A stretch of DNA of 64,000 bases from Paenalcaligenes suwonensis (GCF_011290505.1 NZ_JAANPV010000001.1:434001-498000); one strand, 5' to 3'; shown: positions 16,685 through 25,820, counted from the first letter of the stretch. Notes: generated by a model not told the origin, from the letters alone. Made by a program: numbers and translations.

Positions 16685-16999
16685 ATGGCATGGTTCTTGT
16701 TAATTCTTGCGGGTGCGTTCGAGGTAGTCTGGGCATATTCCATGAAGCTATCCAATGGTTTTACGCGCATAGGGCCATCGGTGGTAACGATTGTTGCCAT
16801 GATTATTAGCTTCGGGTTGTTGGCGGTGGCCATGCGTACGTTGCCATTGGGCACGGCGTATACCATCTGGACCGGTATAGGTGCTGTAGGAGCATTTATT
16901 CTGGGGTTAACCTTACTGGGCGAGCCCGCCAGCGCGATGCGTATTATTGCCGCTGTGCTGATTGTGTCTGGCTTGGTGATGATGAAGCTGGCCTCATAA
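16685..16999 (+). CDS. gdx: Guanidinium exporter Gdx (SugE subtype of SMR)
   Basis: This 104-residue SMR protein exports guanidinium in exchange for protons. The essential Glu13 is in FEVVWAYSMK, and the Gdx signature GTAYTIWTGIGAVGA (residues 57-71) distinguishes it from EmrE-like pumps. Length is normal. It is monocistronic, under a guanidine-II riboswitch, and ended by a strong terminator. It was formerly called sugE. Confidence 0.96.
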   Translation: MAWFLLILAGAFEVVWAYSMKLSNGFTRIGPSVVTIVAMIISFGLLAVAMRTLPLGTAYTIWTGIGAVGAFILGLTLLGEPASAMRIIAAVLIVSGLVMMKLAS

Positions 17000-17298
17000 C
17001 GCGCCGTATTACCTCTATACCTGTGTCAACGCAGGTACACGATGAAGCAGCAGAAGGTTCTACCATCTGCTGCTTTTTTTCGTCTTTATCCCCTGTATTC
17101 CTTTTTTTCTACGGTTCTTGAGTGTGGTGCACACGTAGAACGGTGGTGTCATGCGTATAGGATTACCCTAATGTGGGTTGTTTTGTTGAAATTTTGTTAT
17201 TAGTATTAATTAACGAAAAATAAACCACATAATTAATAAATATTAGTAAATTATTCTACTAAGTGAAATTTCACAAGAATTGTTTTCTGGAGAAAAAA
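17000..17298. other. Terminator and A/T-rich promoter region before metC
   Basis: This 299-bp stretch holds the gdx terminator and then a strongly A/T-rich segment (about 17170-17270) suitable for a promoter. No gene, and no SAM or other riboswitch, was recognised. Confidence 0.5.
17045..17080 (+). terminator. Intrinsic terminator after gdx
   Basis: AAGCAGCAGA (17045-17054) pairs perfectly with TCTGCTGCTT (17066-17075), followed by a run of T. Confidence 0.9.
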
Positions 17299-18495
17299 GT
17301 GGGTGAATCAGGAAGTTCTACGCAGACTATGTTGACGCAGGTAGGCCGGGGAGGGGAGTCCTCTTTGCAGTACGTGAACCCACCTATAGTGCGAGGTACG
17401 ACGGTGCTGGCTCAAACCCTAGCGCAGTGGCGGCAGCGGGCGAAGTTGCCGTTTAACGCCAAACCACAAGCCAACTATGGACGTTTTGGCACGTTAACCA
17501 CCGCGGCATTCGAATCAGCTATCGCTGAATTAGAAGGGGCATATCGCTCATTTTGTTTTCCTTCCGGCTTGGCAGCCTGCACACATTCGTTGTTAGCAGT
17601 ATGTAAACCGGGCAGCCATGTGTTGTTGACGGATTTTGTGTACTGGCCACTGCGTGAGTTTGCAGAAAATGTACTGACGCAGTTGGGGGTAGAGGTAGAG
17701 TTTTTTTCCAGCCTGAAAACAGAAGATGTATTGAGCCGGTTTAAGGAAAACACCTGTGCTTTGTACTTAGAAGCGCCAGGATCTATTTCGTTTGAAATGT
17801 GCGATGTTGATGAGCTCGCACATGCCGCACACCAGCGCGGCGCCATGGTGTTGATGGATAACACGTGGGCTACACCTTTGTTGTTTAAGCCCCTAGAGCA
17901 CGGTGTGGATATCTCTATTCAGTCCGTGAGTAAATACATAGGTGGTCACTCAGATTGCATTATGGGTGTGGCCTCATGTACAGAGAAAGCCTGGGATGTG
18001 TTGTCCAACTCGGTCACCCGTTTTGGGCAGACAGCATCACCTGATGATCTCTATCAGGCATTACGTGGGTTGCGTACCTTAGATGTGCGGTTGCGCCAAC
18101 ATGGGCAGTCAGCCTTAAGTGTGGCGCGTTGGTTAGAGCAACAACCAGAGGTGCAGCGAGTGTGTTGTCCGGGTTTAGAGTCACACCCCGGTCATGCCAC
18201 TTTCAAGCGCTTATTTCGTGATATTTCAGGGCTTTTTTCATTTGTATTTGAGCCCATGCCTGAAGAAAAGTTGGCGGTGTTTTTTGATTCCCTACGCATT
18301 ATTGGTATAGGTTTGTCGTGGGGGGGGTTTGAAAGCTTGGTGGTGCCTTTGGTGGCCAGACCTGCATCACATATCCATGATGACTACCCCAAAGAAGGGC
18401 AGCTAGTCAGGATTCATGTGGGGTTAGAAAACATCGAAGACCTCATCAACGATCTGCAGCAAGCCTTTGTGCAGATGCGTCGCTACGCGGCGTAA
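17299..18495 (+). CDS. metC: Cystathionine beta-lyase-type PLP enzyme
   Basis: This 398-residue Cys/Met-metabolism PLP enzyme probably cleaves the C-S bond of cystathionine or other S-substituted cysteines, giving pyruvate, ammonia and a thiol. The PLP lysine is Lys212 in SVSKYIGGHSD; YGRFGTLTT and DNTWATPL are also typical, and FVYWPLREF recalls MetC. GTG 17299 has GGAG 6 bp upstream and is preferred over GTG 17263. It stands alone, 179 bp ahead of a catabolic cluster, so it could serve methionine synthesis or C-S lyase work linked to that cluster. Confidence 0.88.
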   Translation: MGESGSSTQTMLTQVGRGGESSLQYVNPPIVRGTTVLAQTLAQWRQRAKLPFNAKPQANYGRFGTLTTAAFESAIAELEGAYRSFCFPSGLAACTHSLLAVCKPGSHVLLTDFVYWPLREFAENVLTQLGVEVEFFSSLKTEDVLSRFKENTCALYLEAPGSISFEMCDVDELAHAAHQRGAMVLMDNTWATPLLFKPLEHGVDISIQSVSKYIGGHSDCIMGVASCTEKAWDVLSNSVTRFGQTASPDDLYQALRGLRTLDVRLRQHGQSALSVARWLEQQPEVQRVCCPGLESHPGHATFKRLFRDISGLFSFVFEPMPEEKLAVFFDSLRIIGIGLSWGGFESLVVPLVARPASHIHDDYPKEGQLVRIHVGLENIEDLINDLQQAFVQMRRYAA

Positions 18496-18531
18496 ATCGT
18501 GCATCGGCATGGTGTAGGTCTAGGCGAAACT

Positions 18532-18637
18532 GGTAAGTCGCTATAAGCATATACATAATTCCTCGTTCGGGACTTACCTTTAGGCGTGATAAATTTTTGT
18601 AATACTTTTTGCAGTTTTCATAACTAAAAAAAGTATT
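18532..18637. promoter_or_regulatory. Two inverted repeats upstream of the DUF2817 cluster
   Basis: GGTAAGTC (18532-18539) pairs with GACTTACC (18571-18578), and AATACTTTTT (18601-18610) pairs with AAAAAGTATT (18628-18637). Both are perfect. They lie between metC and the first gene of the catabolic cluster and could be a metC terminator plus an operator. No known RNA class was recognised. Confidence 0.4.
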
Positions 18638-18674
18638 GGTGATGTTTATTAAGCAGTAGGCAGGGGGAAGCAGC

Positions 18675-19763
18675 ATGCTCGACTATTACTCTCAGAGTTA
18701 TGACGAGGCACGATCCGCATTTTTGGCAGCAGCAAAAAATGTGGCACAAACCAGAGTGTTTAGCCAAGAGTTACCAGGTTATCTAGGTGCAACGGGTGAA
18801 ACACTAACGCAGGACGCCGTATACATTGGTGATCCACATGCGAAGCAGGTGCTGGTAATGCTGTGCGGAACCCATGGTTTAGAAGGCTATGCGTCGTCGG
18901 CATTGCTCACGGCTTTTTTAGATGCAGTGGGTAATAAAACCATAGCCTTGCCTACTGGGGTTGCCGTAGTGTTAGTGCATGCAGTGAATCCCTATGGTTT
19001 TTCATACATGCTGCGTACTAACGAACGCAACGTAGACCTAAACCGAAACTTCATCGATTTTTCTACCCCCACGCCCGCCAACCCACTGTATGCCCAAATA
19101 CATCCGTTGTTGTGCGGTGCCACCTCGCCACAGCAGCAGCAAGCAAACGCTCACGCCTTGCAGCAATGGATTTCTGAACAGGGGAAAAACAATTTTTTCC
19201 GTGCGTTGTTCGATGGGCAATACGACATTGCGGAAGGGTTGATTTATGGCGGTAATGCCCGCCAATGGTCAAACCACGCGTTAGAAAATGTAGCCCAGAA
19301 ATTTCTGCAGCATAAAGACAAGGTGGTGTTTATTGATTGGCACACTGGCCTTGGAGAGTACGGTCAAGCGTTTTATCTGTGCTTTAACGAGCCGGGTAGT
19401 AGCGAATGGCGCGAATGCTGCGACATGTGGGGCCAAGACAATATAGAAACCAAAGCCGGTTTTGATGGCAGCGAACGGCCTAAATATTCAGGCTTGGTGT
19501 TTAACGGTGTACGCAGCTTTGTGGGTGAAGCGCGTTTTGTAGGGGCCGTGATTGAGTTTGGTACTACACCACCCGAATACACCATTAGCGGTCTGCAAGC
19601 CGATAACCGACTGCGTTTTGACACTAGCCTCAGTGATGCCGAACGAGAGCGTTTAAAGGCAGAAGCTTTTGATGCGTTTTGTCCGTTAGCCTCTGCGTGG
19701 CGACAAGATGTCCTGCAAGAAGGACTACGTATTAGTGAACGTGCACTGCACAGTATGAACTAG
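18675..19763 (+). CDS. DUF2817 M14-like zinc hydrolase
   Basis: The 362-residue protein of the DUF2817 family is related to zinc carboxypeptidases and AstE-type deacylases. Likely zinc ligands are His67 and Glu70 in CGTHGLEG and His223 in DWHTGLG; Glu294 in VIEFGT is the probable catalytic base. NPYGFSYMLRTNERNVDLNRNF-type residues around 105-126 match the family. No signal peptide is seen, so it acts in the cytosol, probably removing an acyl or amino-acid group from an imported compound. It is the first gene of the plus-strand cluster. Confidence 0.88.
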   Translation: MLDYYSQSYDEARSAFLAAAKNVAQTRVFSQELPGYLGATGETLTQDAVYIGDPHAKQVLVMLCGTHGLEGYASSALLTAFLDAVGNKTIALPTGVAVVLVHAVNPYGFSYMLRTNERNVDLNRNFIDFSTPTPANPLYAQIHPLLCGATSPQQQQANAHALQQWISEQGKNNFFRALFDGQYDIAEGLIYGGNARQWSNHALENVAQKFLQHKDKVVFIDWHTGLGEYGQAFYLCFNEPGSSEWRECCDMWGQDNIETKAGFDGSERPKYSGLVFNGVRSFVGEARFVGAVIEFGTTPPEYTISGLQADNRLRFDTSLSDAERERLKAEAFDAFCPLASAWRQDVLQEGLRISERALHSMN

Positions 19764-19771
19764 AAAACATC

Positions 19772-20395
19772 ATGCGAAAAATTGATCATTTTATGTTTGG
19801 CGCCAAGAAATTGCCGCCTCTAGCGGAAGCTTTCGCCTTAAAAGCGGGTTTAAGTGCTGAAACAGGTGGAAAACACCGTTCGTTTGGTACGTACAACCAG
19901 CTAATAGGCGGCGGGTCTAGCCCGTATGTGGAGTTGATTGCCCCCGATGAGCAGTCGGACGCGAGCAGTGTGTTGCGCAGTGAGCTAGAGGCGCTACATC
20001 AACCCACATTACACCGGTTTATTGTGCGAGCAACCTTATCTGACTTTGATGCGTTAACGGCAGCCTATGCTGCAGTAGGTATAGAGGCGGATGTGGTGGC
20101 GTTATCCCGTGAAAGCCAAACCGGCGAAATGTTGCATTGGCATTTATTGATTCCTAGGCCCAACGCGTTAGGAGTATTAGCCCCTTATTTTATTGATTGG
20201 GGTGACGCACAGCACCCTTCAGAGCGCTTAACAGATCAGTTTAGTTTGCTGTCCTGCGAGGCGGCTCATCCTGAACCCAATGTAGTGCAGCAATTGTGGA
20301 ATGCCTTGGGGGTGTCTATCCCCGTCATCTACGCAGAACAACCAGAACTGAAGATCAAAATTCAGTCGCCACAGGGTGCTATTCAGCTCCCTTGA
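19772..20395 (+). CDS. VOC-superfamily protein, glyoxalase-like domain
   Basis: The 207-residue protein starts RKIDHFMFGAKKLPPLAEAF and contains NQLIGGGSSPYVELIAPD, typical of the glyoxalase-like domain found in proteins of unknown function. A second half (LHRFIVRATLSDFDALTAAY, then LGVLAPYFIDWG) completes the fold. It starts 8 bp after the DUF2817 gene and probably belongs to the same operon. The substrate is unknown. Confidence 0.82.
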   Translation: MRKIDHFMFGAKKLPPLAEAFALKAGLSAETGGKHRSFGTYNQLIGGGSSPYVELIAPDEQSDASSVLRSELEALHQPTLHRFIVRATLSDFDALTAAYAAVGIEADVVALSRESQTGEMLHWHLLIPRPNALGVLAPYFIDWGDAQHPSERLTDQFSLLSCEAAHPEPNVVQQLWNALGVSIPVIYAEQPELKIKIQSPQGAIQLP

Positions 20396-20439
20396 AATTG
20401 TCACAGTAAACAAATTCCTCCAAAGAGGCGGTGTTAGTC

Positions 20440-21501
20440 ATGAAAAAAATCGCAGTAGGTTTAGCTCTGTTAGCCAGCAGCAATGTGTACGCAGCAGACG
20501 GTTTAGAAAAAGTACGTATAGGTTTTCCACCCGCATGGTCAGCAGTAGAAGCGGCCATTCCCTTTGGTGATACCTTGGGCTTTTTCAAAGAAGAAGGCCT
20601 AGAGCTGGAATACGTATCGGTACAAGGTACTGCCGTATTGCTGCCACAGGTAGCTAACGGTTCGGTAGAGTTCGGCATTATGAGCCCCGATCTATCGGTG
20701 ATTGCGGCGGCTAAAGATGAAAAATTCCCTATTCAGTTTTTCTATAACTTCTACCCACGCAATATTTTTGAGATCACGGTATTAGCCGACAGCGACATCA
20801 AAACCTTGGCCGATCTTAAAGGCAAGAAAATGGGTGTGGGTGCGTTGAGCTGGGGCAACTTGCCTATGAGTCGCCTGATGCTGGGCGATGCGGGCGTGAC
20901 CTGGATGAAAGACGTGCAAGTGATGCCCGTGGGTGTGGGCCCTGCCGCGTGGCAGCGTATGAAGTCCGGTAGTGTTGATGCGCTGAATCTGCCTGCACCG
21001 CAAAACGTGATGATGGAAAAAGACGGCACCGCCATTCGTCGTTTGCCTATTCCTGAAGAGTTCGCCAATTTGTTTGCTAACGGCGTAGCGACGAGCGAGC
21101 AACTGATTCAGTCCAACCCCGAGTTGGTAGAACGTATGGGCCGTGCCATTGCGAAGTCCTTTGTAGCGTGCGCTACGGACACCGAGAAGTGCGTGAAAGC
21201 CTACTGGCAAGTAGACCCAAGTTCTAGGCCTGATGCGGCAAACGAAGCCAAGTGGGTGGATACCTTCTCGGCAGTGAATGACGGCACCTACAACATCATT
21301 GGTTTGTACGACATCAAAGAAAACTTTGGTCAGTACAACAAAGCTGATTGGGAAAAATTCGTACAGAAACTGCACGAAGGTGAGCAGATTTCTACTACCG
21401 ATTTTGATGTGGAAACGCTCTACACCAACCGCTTCATTGAAGGTATCAACAATTTTGATGCGGAAGCCGTGCGCAAAACAGTGCAGCAGCTACCTAACTA
21501 A
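20440..21501 (+). CDS. ABC substrate-binding protein, NitT/TauT (SsuA-like) type
   Basis: This periplasmic receptor (353 residues from ATG 20440) has a clear signal peptide (KK, hydrophobic core, VYAADG near residue 20). The mature part follows the SsuA/TauA/ThiY pattern: RIGFPPAWSAVEAAIP, NGSVEFGIMSPDLSVIAAAK, LADLKGKKMGVGALSWGN. GTG 20431 is a poorer start because its spacing to AGAGG is too short. It heads the importer genes of the cluster. This receptor class binds sulfonates, nitrate, pyrimidines or aromatic acids; the ligand here is unknown. Confidence 0.9.
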   Translation: MKKIAVGLALLASSNVYAADGLEKVRIGFPPAWSAVEAAIPFGDTLGFFKEEGLELEYVSVQGTAVLLPQVANGSVEFGIMSPDLSVIAAAKDEKFPIQFFYNFYPRNIFEITVLADSDIKTLADLKGKKMGVGALSWGNLPMSRLMLGDAGVTWMKDVQVMPVGVGPAAWQRMKSGSVDALNLPAPQNVMMEKDGTAIRRLPIPEEFANLFANGVATSEQLIQSNPELVERMGRAIAKSFVACATDTEKCVKAYWQVDPSSRPDAANEAKWVDTFSAVNDGTYNIIGLYDIKENFGQYNKADWEKFVQKLHEGEQISTTDFDVETLYTNRFIEGINNFDAEAVRKTVQQLPN

Positions 21502-21523
21502 GACCAACAGTCAGGATTGAGTC

Positions 21524-22279
21524 ATGTCGTTAACGTTGAAAGATATTGTTGTCAGCTATCCCAGTAAACGTGGTGAGGTGTTGGCTCTGGATAAGTTGAA
21601 CTTATCAGTAGAGTCTTCCTCATTTGTGTCGGTGTTAGGGCCTTCAGGCTGCGGTAAGTCTACGTTGGTGCGTTTGGTGTCAGGGTTGTTAAAACCTACT
21701 GCAGGTCAGGTGGAGTTTAACGGCCAAGTCATTAAAGGGGCACGGGACGACGTGGGGGTGGCTTTCCAACAGGCAGCATTGCTGCCATGGAAAACAGCAC
21801 TGGATAACGTGTTGCTACCCATGAGCTTAACGGGTAAGTCACCGCGTCTGCATCAAGAGCAGGCACGTGACCTACTGGATCTGGTAGGGCTAAAAGGGTT
21901 TCACGATCGTTACCCCTTCGAGCTATCTGGTGGCATGCAACAGCGGGTATCGCTTGCTCGCTCGTTAATACGTAACCCGTCGGTGCTGGTGATGGATGAA
22001 CCGTTTTCAGCGCTAGACGCCATGACTCGCGAAAACATGATGGTAGAGCTGCAGCGTATTTGGCTAGAGAAAAAGCCATCTGTACTGTTCATTACGCACT
22101 CCATTCAGGAAGCAGTTTTCTTATCTGACCGTGTTGTGGTGATGAGTGGCAGGCCCGGCAAAATTGTGGCCGACGTGAAGATAGACATTCCTCGTCCTCG
22201 TAGCATCGACACCTTATACAGCCCGGAATTTATCGCTATGTCTAACCACCTGCGATCAATTTTCGATGATCACGAGTAA
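21524..22279 (+). CDS. ABC transporter ATPase, SsuB/TauB-like
   Basis: The 251-residue ATP-hydrolysing subunit has Walker A GPSGCGKST (about 39-47), Q-loop VAFQQAALLPWKT, signature LSGGMQQRVSLARS, Walker B VLVMDEPFSALD and the switch histidine in FITHSIQEA. It lies between the receptor and two permease genes and powers import with them. Confidence 0.95.
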   Translation: MSLTLKDIVVSYPSKRGEVLALDKLNLSVESSSFVSVLGPSGCGKSTLVRLVSGLLKPTAGQVEFNGQVIKGARDDVGVAFQQAALLPWKTALDNVLLPMSLTGKSPRLHQEQARDLLDLVGLKGFHDRYPFELSGGMQQRVSLARSLIRNPSVLVMDEPFSALDAMTRENMMVELQRIWLEKKPSVLFITHSIQEAVFLSDRVVVMSGRPGKIVADVKIDIPRPRSIDTLYSPEFIAMSNHLRSIFDDHE

Positions 22280-22296
22280 GTGAGGGAGCAGTGCTC

Positions 22297-23064
22297 ATGA
22301 ACCAAGCGTTGAAAAGAGTGCTATTGCCGCTATTGCCAGTGGTCGCATTTTTTGTGATTTGGTACTGCGTGATTGCCTTGTTTCATATCCCCAATCGCGT
22401 CTTTCCAGGTCCAGAAGCCGTGTTGGAGCGTATTTATCACGGGTTGATTAAGGATGCAGACCTGTGGCCGCATTTATCACAAACCTTGCAAAGTACCGTT
22501 TTAGGATTTTTGTTAGGTACGGTTCTAGCGATAGGGTTTGGCAGTGTGTTGGCTATGTACAAGCGGGTAGAGCTGTTGATGTACCCCGTGGTGGTGGTGT
22601 TGCAAGCTGTGCCTAAAGTAGCCATCGCACCGTTGATTTTGCTGTGGTTAGGGTACGAAACAAAAAGCACGGTGGTATTGGTGGCACTGATTTGTTTCTT
22701 CCCTATTTTTGTAGGCACTTTTGTAGGTATACGTGCCACGCCACCTGTCTTGCTAGACCTGTTTAAAAGCCTAAACGCCAATGCACTGAAACTGTACTGG
22801 CATTGCTGCTTACCGAATGCGGCAGGTTCCATCATTTCGGGATTGCAAGTGGGTTGGGGTTTCGCACTGGTGGGGTGTGTAGTAATGGAATTCATCGTGG
22901 GGATGGGCGGGGCAGGGTTCTTAATAGATAACTCGGCGAACTCCTTAGATACCACAACAGCGGTGACAGCCATGGTGTTGTTAGGTGTGTTGGGCTATGT
23001 GGGTGGCGCTTTGCTTACCTATGCCAAAGAAAAGCTGGTGTTCTGGGAAGGGGGGCAACGCTAA
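22297..23064 (+). CDS. ABC transporter permease, SsuC/TauC-like (first)
   Basis: The 255-residue inner-membrane subunit has about six helices and the EAA loop around LLDLFKSLNANALKLYWHCCLPNA that docks the ATPase. ATG 22297 is preferred (GGGAG 8 bp upstream) over GTG 22291. Its stop overlaps the start of a second, different permease gene (TAATG), so both are probably made together and pair as a heterodimer. Confidence 0.93.
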   Translation: MNQALKRVLLPLLPVVAFFVIWYCVIALFHIPNRVFPGPEAVLERIYHGLIKDADLWPHLSQTLQSTVLGFLLGTVLAIGFGSVLAMYKRVELLMYPVVVVLQAVPKVAIAPLILLWLGYETKSTVVLVALICFFPIFVGTFVGIRATPPVLLDLFKSLNANALKLYWHCCLPNAAGSIISGLQVGWGFALVGCVVMEFIVGMGGAGFLIDNSANSLDTTTAVTAMVLLGVLGYVGGALLTYAKEKLVFWEGGQR

Positions 23065-23846
23065 TGAGTGACAACTATTTTTACGCGCCTCGCTGGCAGC
23101 GGACGGTGTTTCCCATTGTTGGCGTGTTGATATTGCTGGCAGGTTGGTATTACCTGGCTACGTACGTAGTGGCGAATCCCACGTTGATGCCAGACCCCAT
23201 TAGCGTTTTTAAAAACGTGGCGGCATGGGGTGGGCAAGGATGGTTTGAAACCCATTTCGTTGCCACGGTGATCGCCACCTTGGTGGGGTTAGTTATAGGT
23301 GCCAGCTTGGGTTTTTTGTTTGGCATTGTAGTGAGCGAAGTGGAAACCCTGTATCGCGTGTTTCACCCCATCGTGCAGGCCTTACAGGCTATGCCGGTAG
23401 TGGCTATCGCACCCTTAGTCATCGTGTGGTTTGGCATAGGGTTGGCGTCAAAAATTGCGTTAGTGGCCATTGGTACGTTTTTTGTCATGTTTATTCATAC
23501 GGTGGCGGGAATGCGCGCTGTGTCGTCTGAACTCGTAGACATGGCAAAAGCATTTGGGGGTGGGCGTTGGCGCATTGTGTTTTTAGTGAAAATTAAGTCG
23601 GCTCTGGATTATGTGTTCAGTGGCCTAGAGGTTTGCGCAGCCTTGAGCTTCATCTTGTGTGTGGTGGGGGAGTTTTTGGCCGCCAAAGCAGGGATAGGGT
23701 ATTACCTGCGGGCTGCTTCCTACGATATTGATGCAACAGCCATGTTTTCAGCTGTGTTTGTGCTGGCACTTTTAGCGACCTTACTGGCGTTTTCAGTCAG
23801 GGTCTTGCATCACCGTTTGGTTTTTTGGAAATACAGCAAACAGTAA
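23064..23846 (+). CDS. ABC transporter permease, SsuC/TauC-like (second)
   Basis: The 260-residue permease is homologous to its neighbour. Helices, VGEFLAAKAGIGYYL and an EAA-type loop (ELVDMAKAFGGGRWRIVFLVKI) are visible. The start overlaps the stop of the first permease. SsuC and TauC usually work as a single homodimeric permease, so two adjacent genes are less common. Confidence 0.93.
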   Translation: MSDNYFYAPRWQRTVFPIVGVLILLAGWYYLATYVVANPTLMPDPISVFKNVAAWGGQGWFETHFVATVIATLVGLVIGASLGFLFGIVVSEVETLYRVFHPIVQALQAMPVVAIAPLVIVWFGIGLASKIALVAIGTFFVMFIHTVAGMRAVSSELVDMAKAFGGGRWRIVFLVKIKSALDYVFSGLEVCAALSFILCVVGEFLAAKAGIGYYLRAASYDIDATAMFSAVFVLALLATLLAFSVRVLHHRLVFWKYSKQ

Positions 23847-23861
23847 GAACAGGAGAACACT

Positions 23862-24278
23862 ATGAGTCAAGAATTGCGTCAACTCTTCGATAGCCTAATT
23901 GAAGAATCACCCTTCATCCAAAGTTGTGGCATGGAAGTGGTAGATTTGAATGTGGAAGCGGGGTCGGTGGACATGAAAATGCCGCTGTTACCGAATTTAG
24001 CTCGCGATAAAGCTGCAACGCAGTTTCACGGTGGTGCCATCGCATCATTGATTGATACCGCGGGTGATTTGGCGGTTGCCTTAAGTGTGGGCGGTGCTGT
24101 ACCTACCATTAACTTCCGCGTCGATTTTATTCGCCCATCCGGTGGCCCATACCTGATTGCTAAAGCCGTTGCCCGTCGTGTGGGGCGCTCGGTAGGGGTA
24201 GCAGATGTGGATGTGTACGACGAGCAAGGCAGATTGACGGCCATTGGTCGCGGCTGCTACAGCGCGCAAAAGGGCTAA
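23862..24278 (+). CDS. Hotdog-fold thioesterase, PaaI family
   Basis: The 138-residue acyl-CoA thioesterase has the hotdog helix start FHGGAIASLIDTAGDLAVA (HGG and the catalytic Asp, residues about 52-70) and the second strand set INFRVDFIRP. PaaI-type enzymes release CoA from stalled aromatic or short acyl-CoAs. It lies 15 bp behind the permease and 3 bp before the acyl-CoA ligase, consistent with a CoA-dependent pathway. Confidence 0.9.
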   Translation: MSQELRQLFDSLIEESPFIQSCGMEVVDLNVEAGSVDMKMPLLPNLARDKAATQFHGGAIASLIDTAGDLAVALSVGGAVPTINFRVDFIRPSGGPYLIAKAVARRVGRSVGVADVDVYDEQGRLTAIGRGCYSAQKG

Positions 24279-24281
24279 GTT

Positions 24282-25796
24282 ATGTCTACGAAACAATTTC
24301 CACAAAGTAGCAATCTGGGTGGAGCCATTGCTGAACACGTCGACCCGCAGCAGGCTTGGTTAATTGAGGTAGATGCACAAGGCCAAGAGCGTGTGTTTAG
24401 CTACCAAGACTTACGAAACCAGGCCGCTAAGATTGCAGGCTTCTTACAGCAGCAAGGCTTGCCTCACGGTGCGCGTGTAGGGCTGATGGGACTAAACAGT
24501 GCCGAATACTTGCTGGCCTATTACGGCATCATGCAAGCGGGCTACTGCGCCGTACCCATTGGTTTTAAGTTGGCGCCAGAAACTATTCACTACATTGTGC
24601 GTGATGCGGCTGTGCAGACGGTACTGTGTGATGACGAGTTTGCTCACTTGTTGCCGGAAGGTGTGGCACACAGTAGTTTGCCTCCGCTATTAACCACGGT
24701 TAGTCAGACTCATGCCAGCGCAGGGGTAGTGGAGCAGCAGCCTAGCGATGCAGCAACCATTTTGTACACCTCGGGTTCTACCGGGGTACCTAAAGGGGTG
24801 CCCCTAACCCATGGTGGCTATGTGTGGGCACTGCAAAAAATGCGTGTGAATGGGGGCGAGTTTTTCCAGACTAGTCAGGCCAAAGTGTTGTGTGCTGCAC
24901 CGTTGTCGCACATGAATGCGTTGTTCCTGTCCAAGCTGGTGACCTCCTATGGCGGCACCTTGGTGTTGTTGAAGAAATTCACGGCACACAGCTTTTTGCA
25001 GGCCTGCCAAGATCACCACTGCCAAGTGGTAACGGCAGTACCTACTATGTTGGCCATGGCATTACGAGCGCTGGAGGAATCCCCCAAGCATTATGACTTC
25101 AGTTCGGTAGTGAGTGTGGCAATGGGTTCTTCGCCTATTACAGACGAGTTGCATCGTAGTGTGAGTGCCTTGTTCCCCAATGCCACCGTGAACAACAACT
25201 GGGGTACCACTGAAACGGGTCCTGCTGTGTTCGGACCGCATCCTGATGGCCTGACGCGACCAGCCTTGTCGTTGGGGCATCCCATTACTGATGTGGAAGT
25301 GCGTTTGGGTGCGGATAACACCGAGGAAGGCGAGTTGTGGGTACGCAGTCGTGCTGTCATGCCGGGCTACTTAAACCGCGACGATGAAACGGCCAAAGCC
25401 TTGCAGGACGGCTGGTACAAAACCGGCGATGTGATGCGCCGTGACGACGATGGTTTTTTCTACTTTGTAGGTAGGGTAGACGACATGTTTGTCTGCGGTG
25501 GGGAAAACATTTACCCCAGCGATGTAGAAAAACTGTTGATGAAACATCCCGATGTGGTGCAAGTGGCCGTCGTAGCTGTATCAGACCCTATTAAGGGGAA
25601 AGTGCCAGCGGCCTTTGTGGTGAAGCGTCATGCATCGCTCATTAACGAAGAAGACATCAAGCAATTTGCGTTAAGCAATGGACCTGTTTACCAATACCCG
25701 CGTCATGTGCGCTTTATTGATGACATGCCTTTACTGGCGAATAACAAGCTAGACAAGTTGAGCATTAAAAAAATGGCCGTAGGCTATGCCAAATAA
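24282..25796 (+). CDS. Acyl-CoA synthetase (AMP-forming)
   Basis: This 504-residue class-I adenylate-forming enzyme has the P-loop-like ILYTSGSTGVPKGVPL (about 160-175), A5 motif NNWGTTETGP, A7 GWYKTGDV, A8 FFYFVGRVDDMFVCGGENIYP and the C-terminal lysine in NNKLDKLSIKK. It activates a carboxylic acid to its CoA thioester. The nearby importer and dehydrogenases suggest the imported compound or its hydrolysis product is the substrate. Chain specificity cannot be read from sequence alone. Confidence 0.92.
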   Translation: MSTKQFPQSSNLGGAIAEHVDPQQAWLIEVDAQGQERVFSYQDLRNQAAKIAGFLQQQGLPHGARVGLMGLNSAEYLLAYYGIMQAGYCAVPIGFKLAPETIHYIVRDAAVQTVLCDDEFAHLLPEGVAHSSLPPLLTTVSQTHASAGVVEQQPSDAATILYTSGSTGVPKGVPLTHGGYVWALQKMRVNGGEFFQTSQAKVLCAAPLSHMNALFLSKLVTSYGGTLVLLKKFTAHSFLQACQDHHCQVVTAVPTMLAMALRALEESPKHYDFSSVVSVAMGSSPITDELHRSVSALFPNATVNNNWGTTETGPAVFGPHPDGLTRPALSLGHPITDVEVRLGADNTEEGELWVRSRAVMPGYLNRDDETAKALQDGWYKTGDVMRRDDDGFFYFVGRVDDMFVCGGENIYPSDVEKLLMKHPDVVQVAVVAVSDPIKGKVPAAFVVKRHASLINEEDIKQFALSNGPVYQYPRHVRFIDDMPLLANNKLDKLSIKKMAVGYAK

Positions 25797-25820
25797 CATT
25801 TCTCTAGTGGTGAGGGAACG

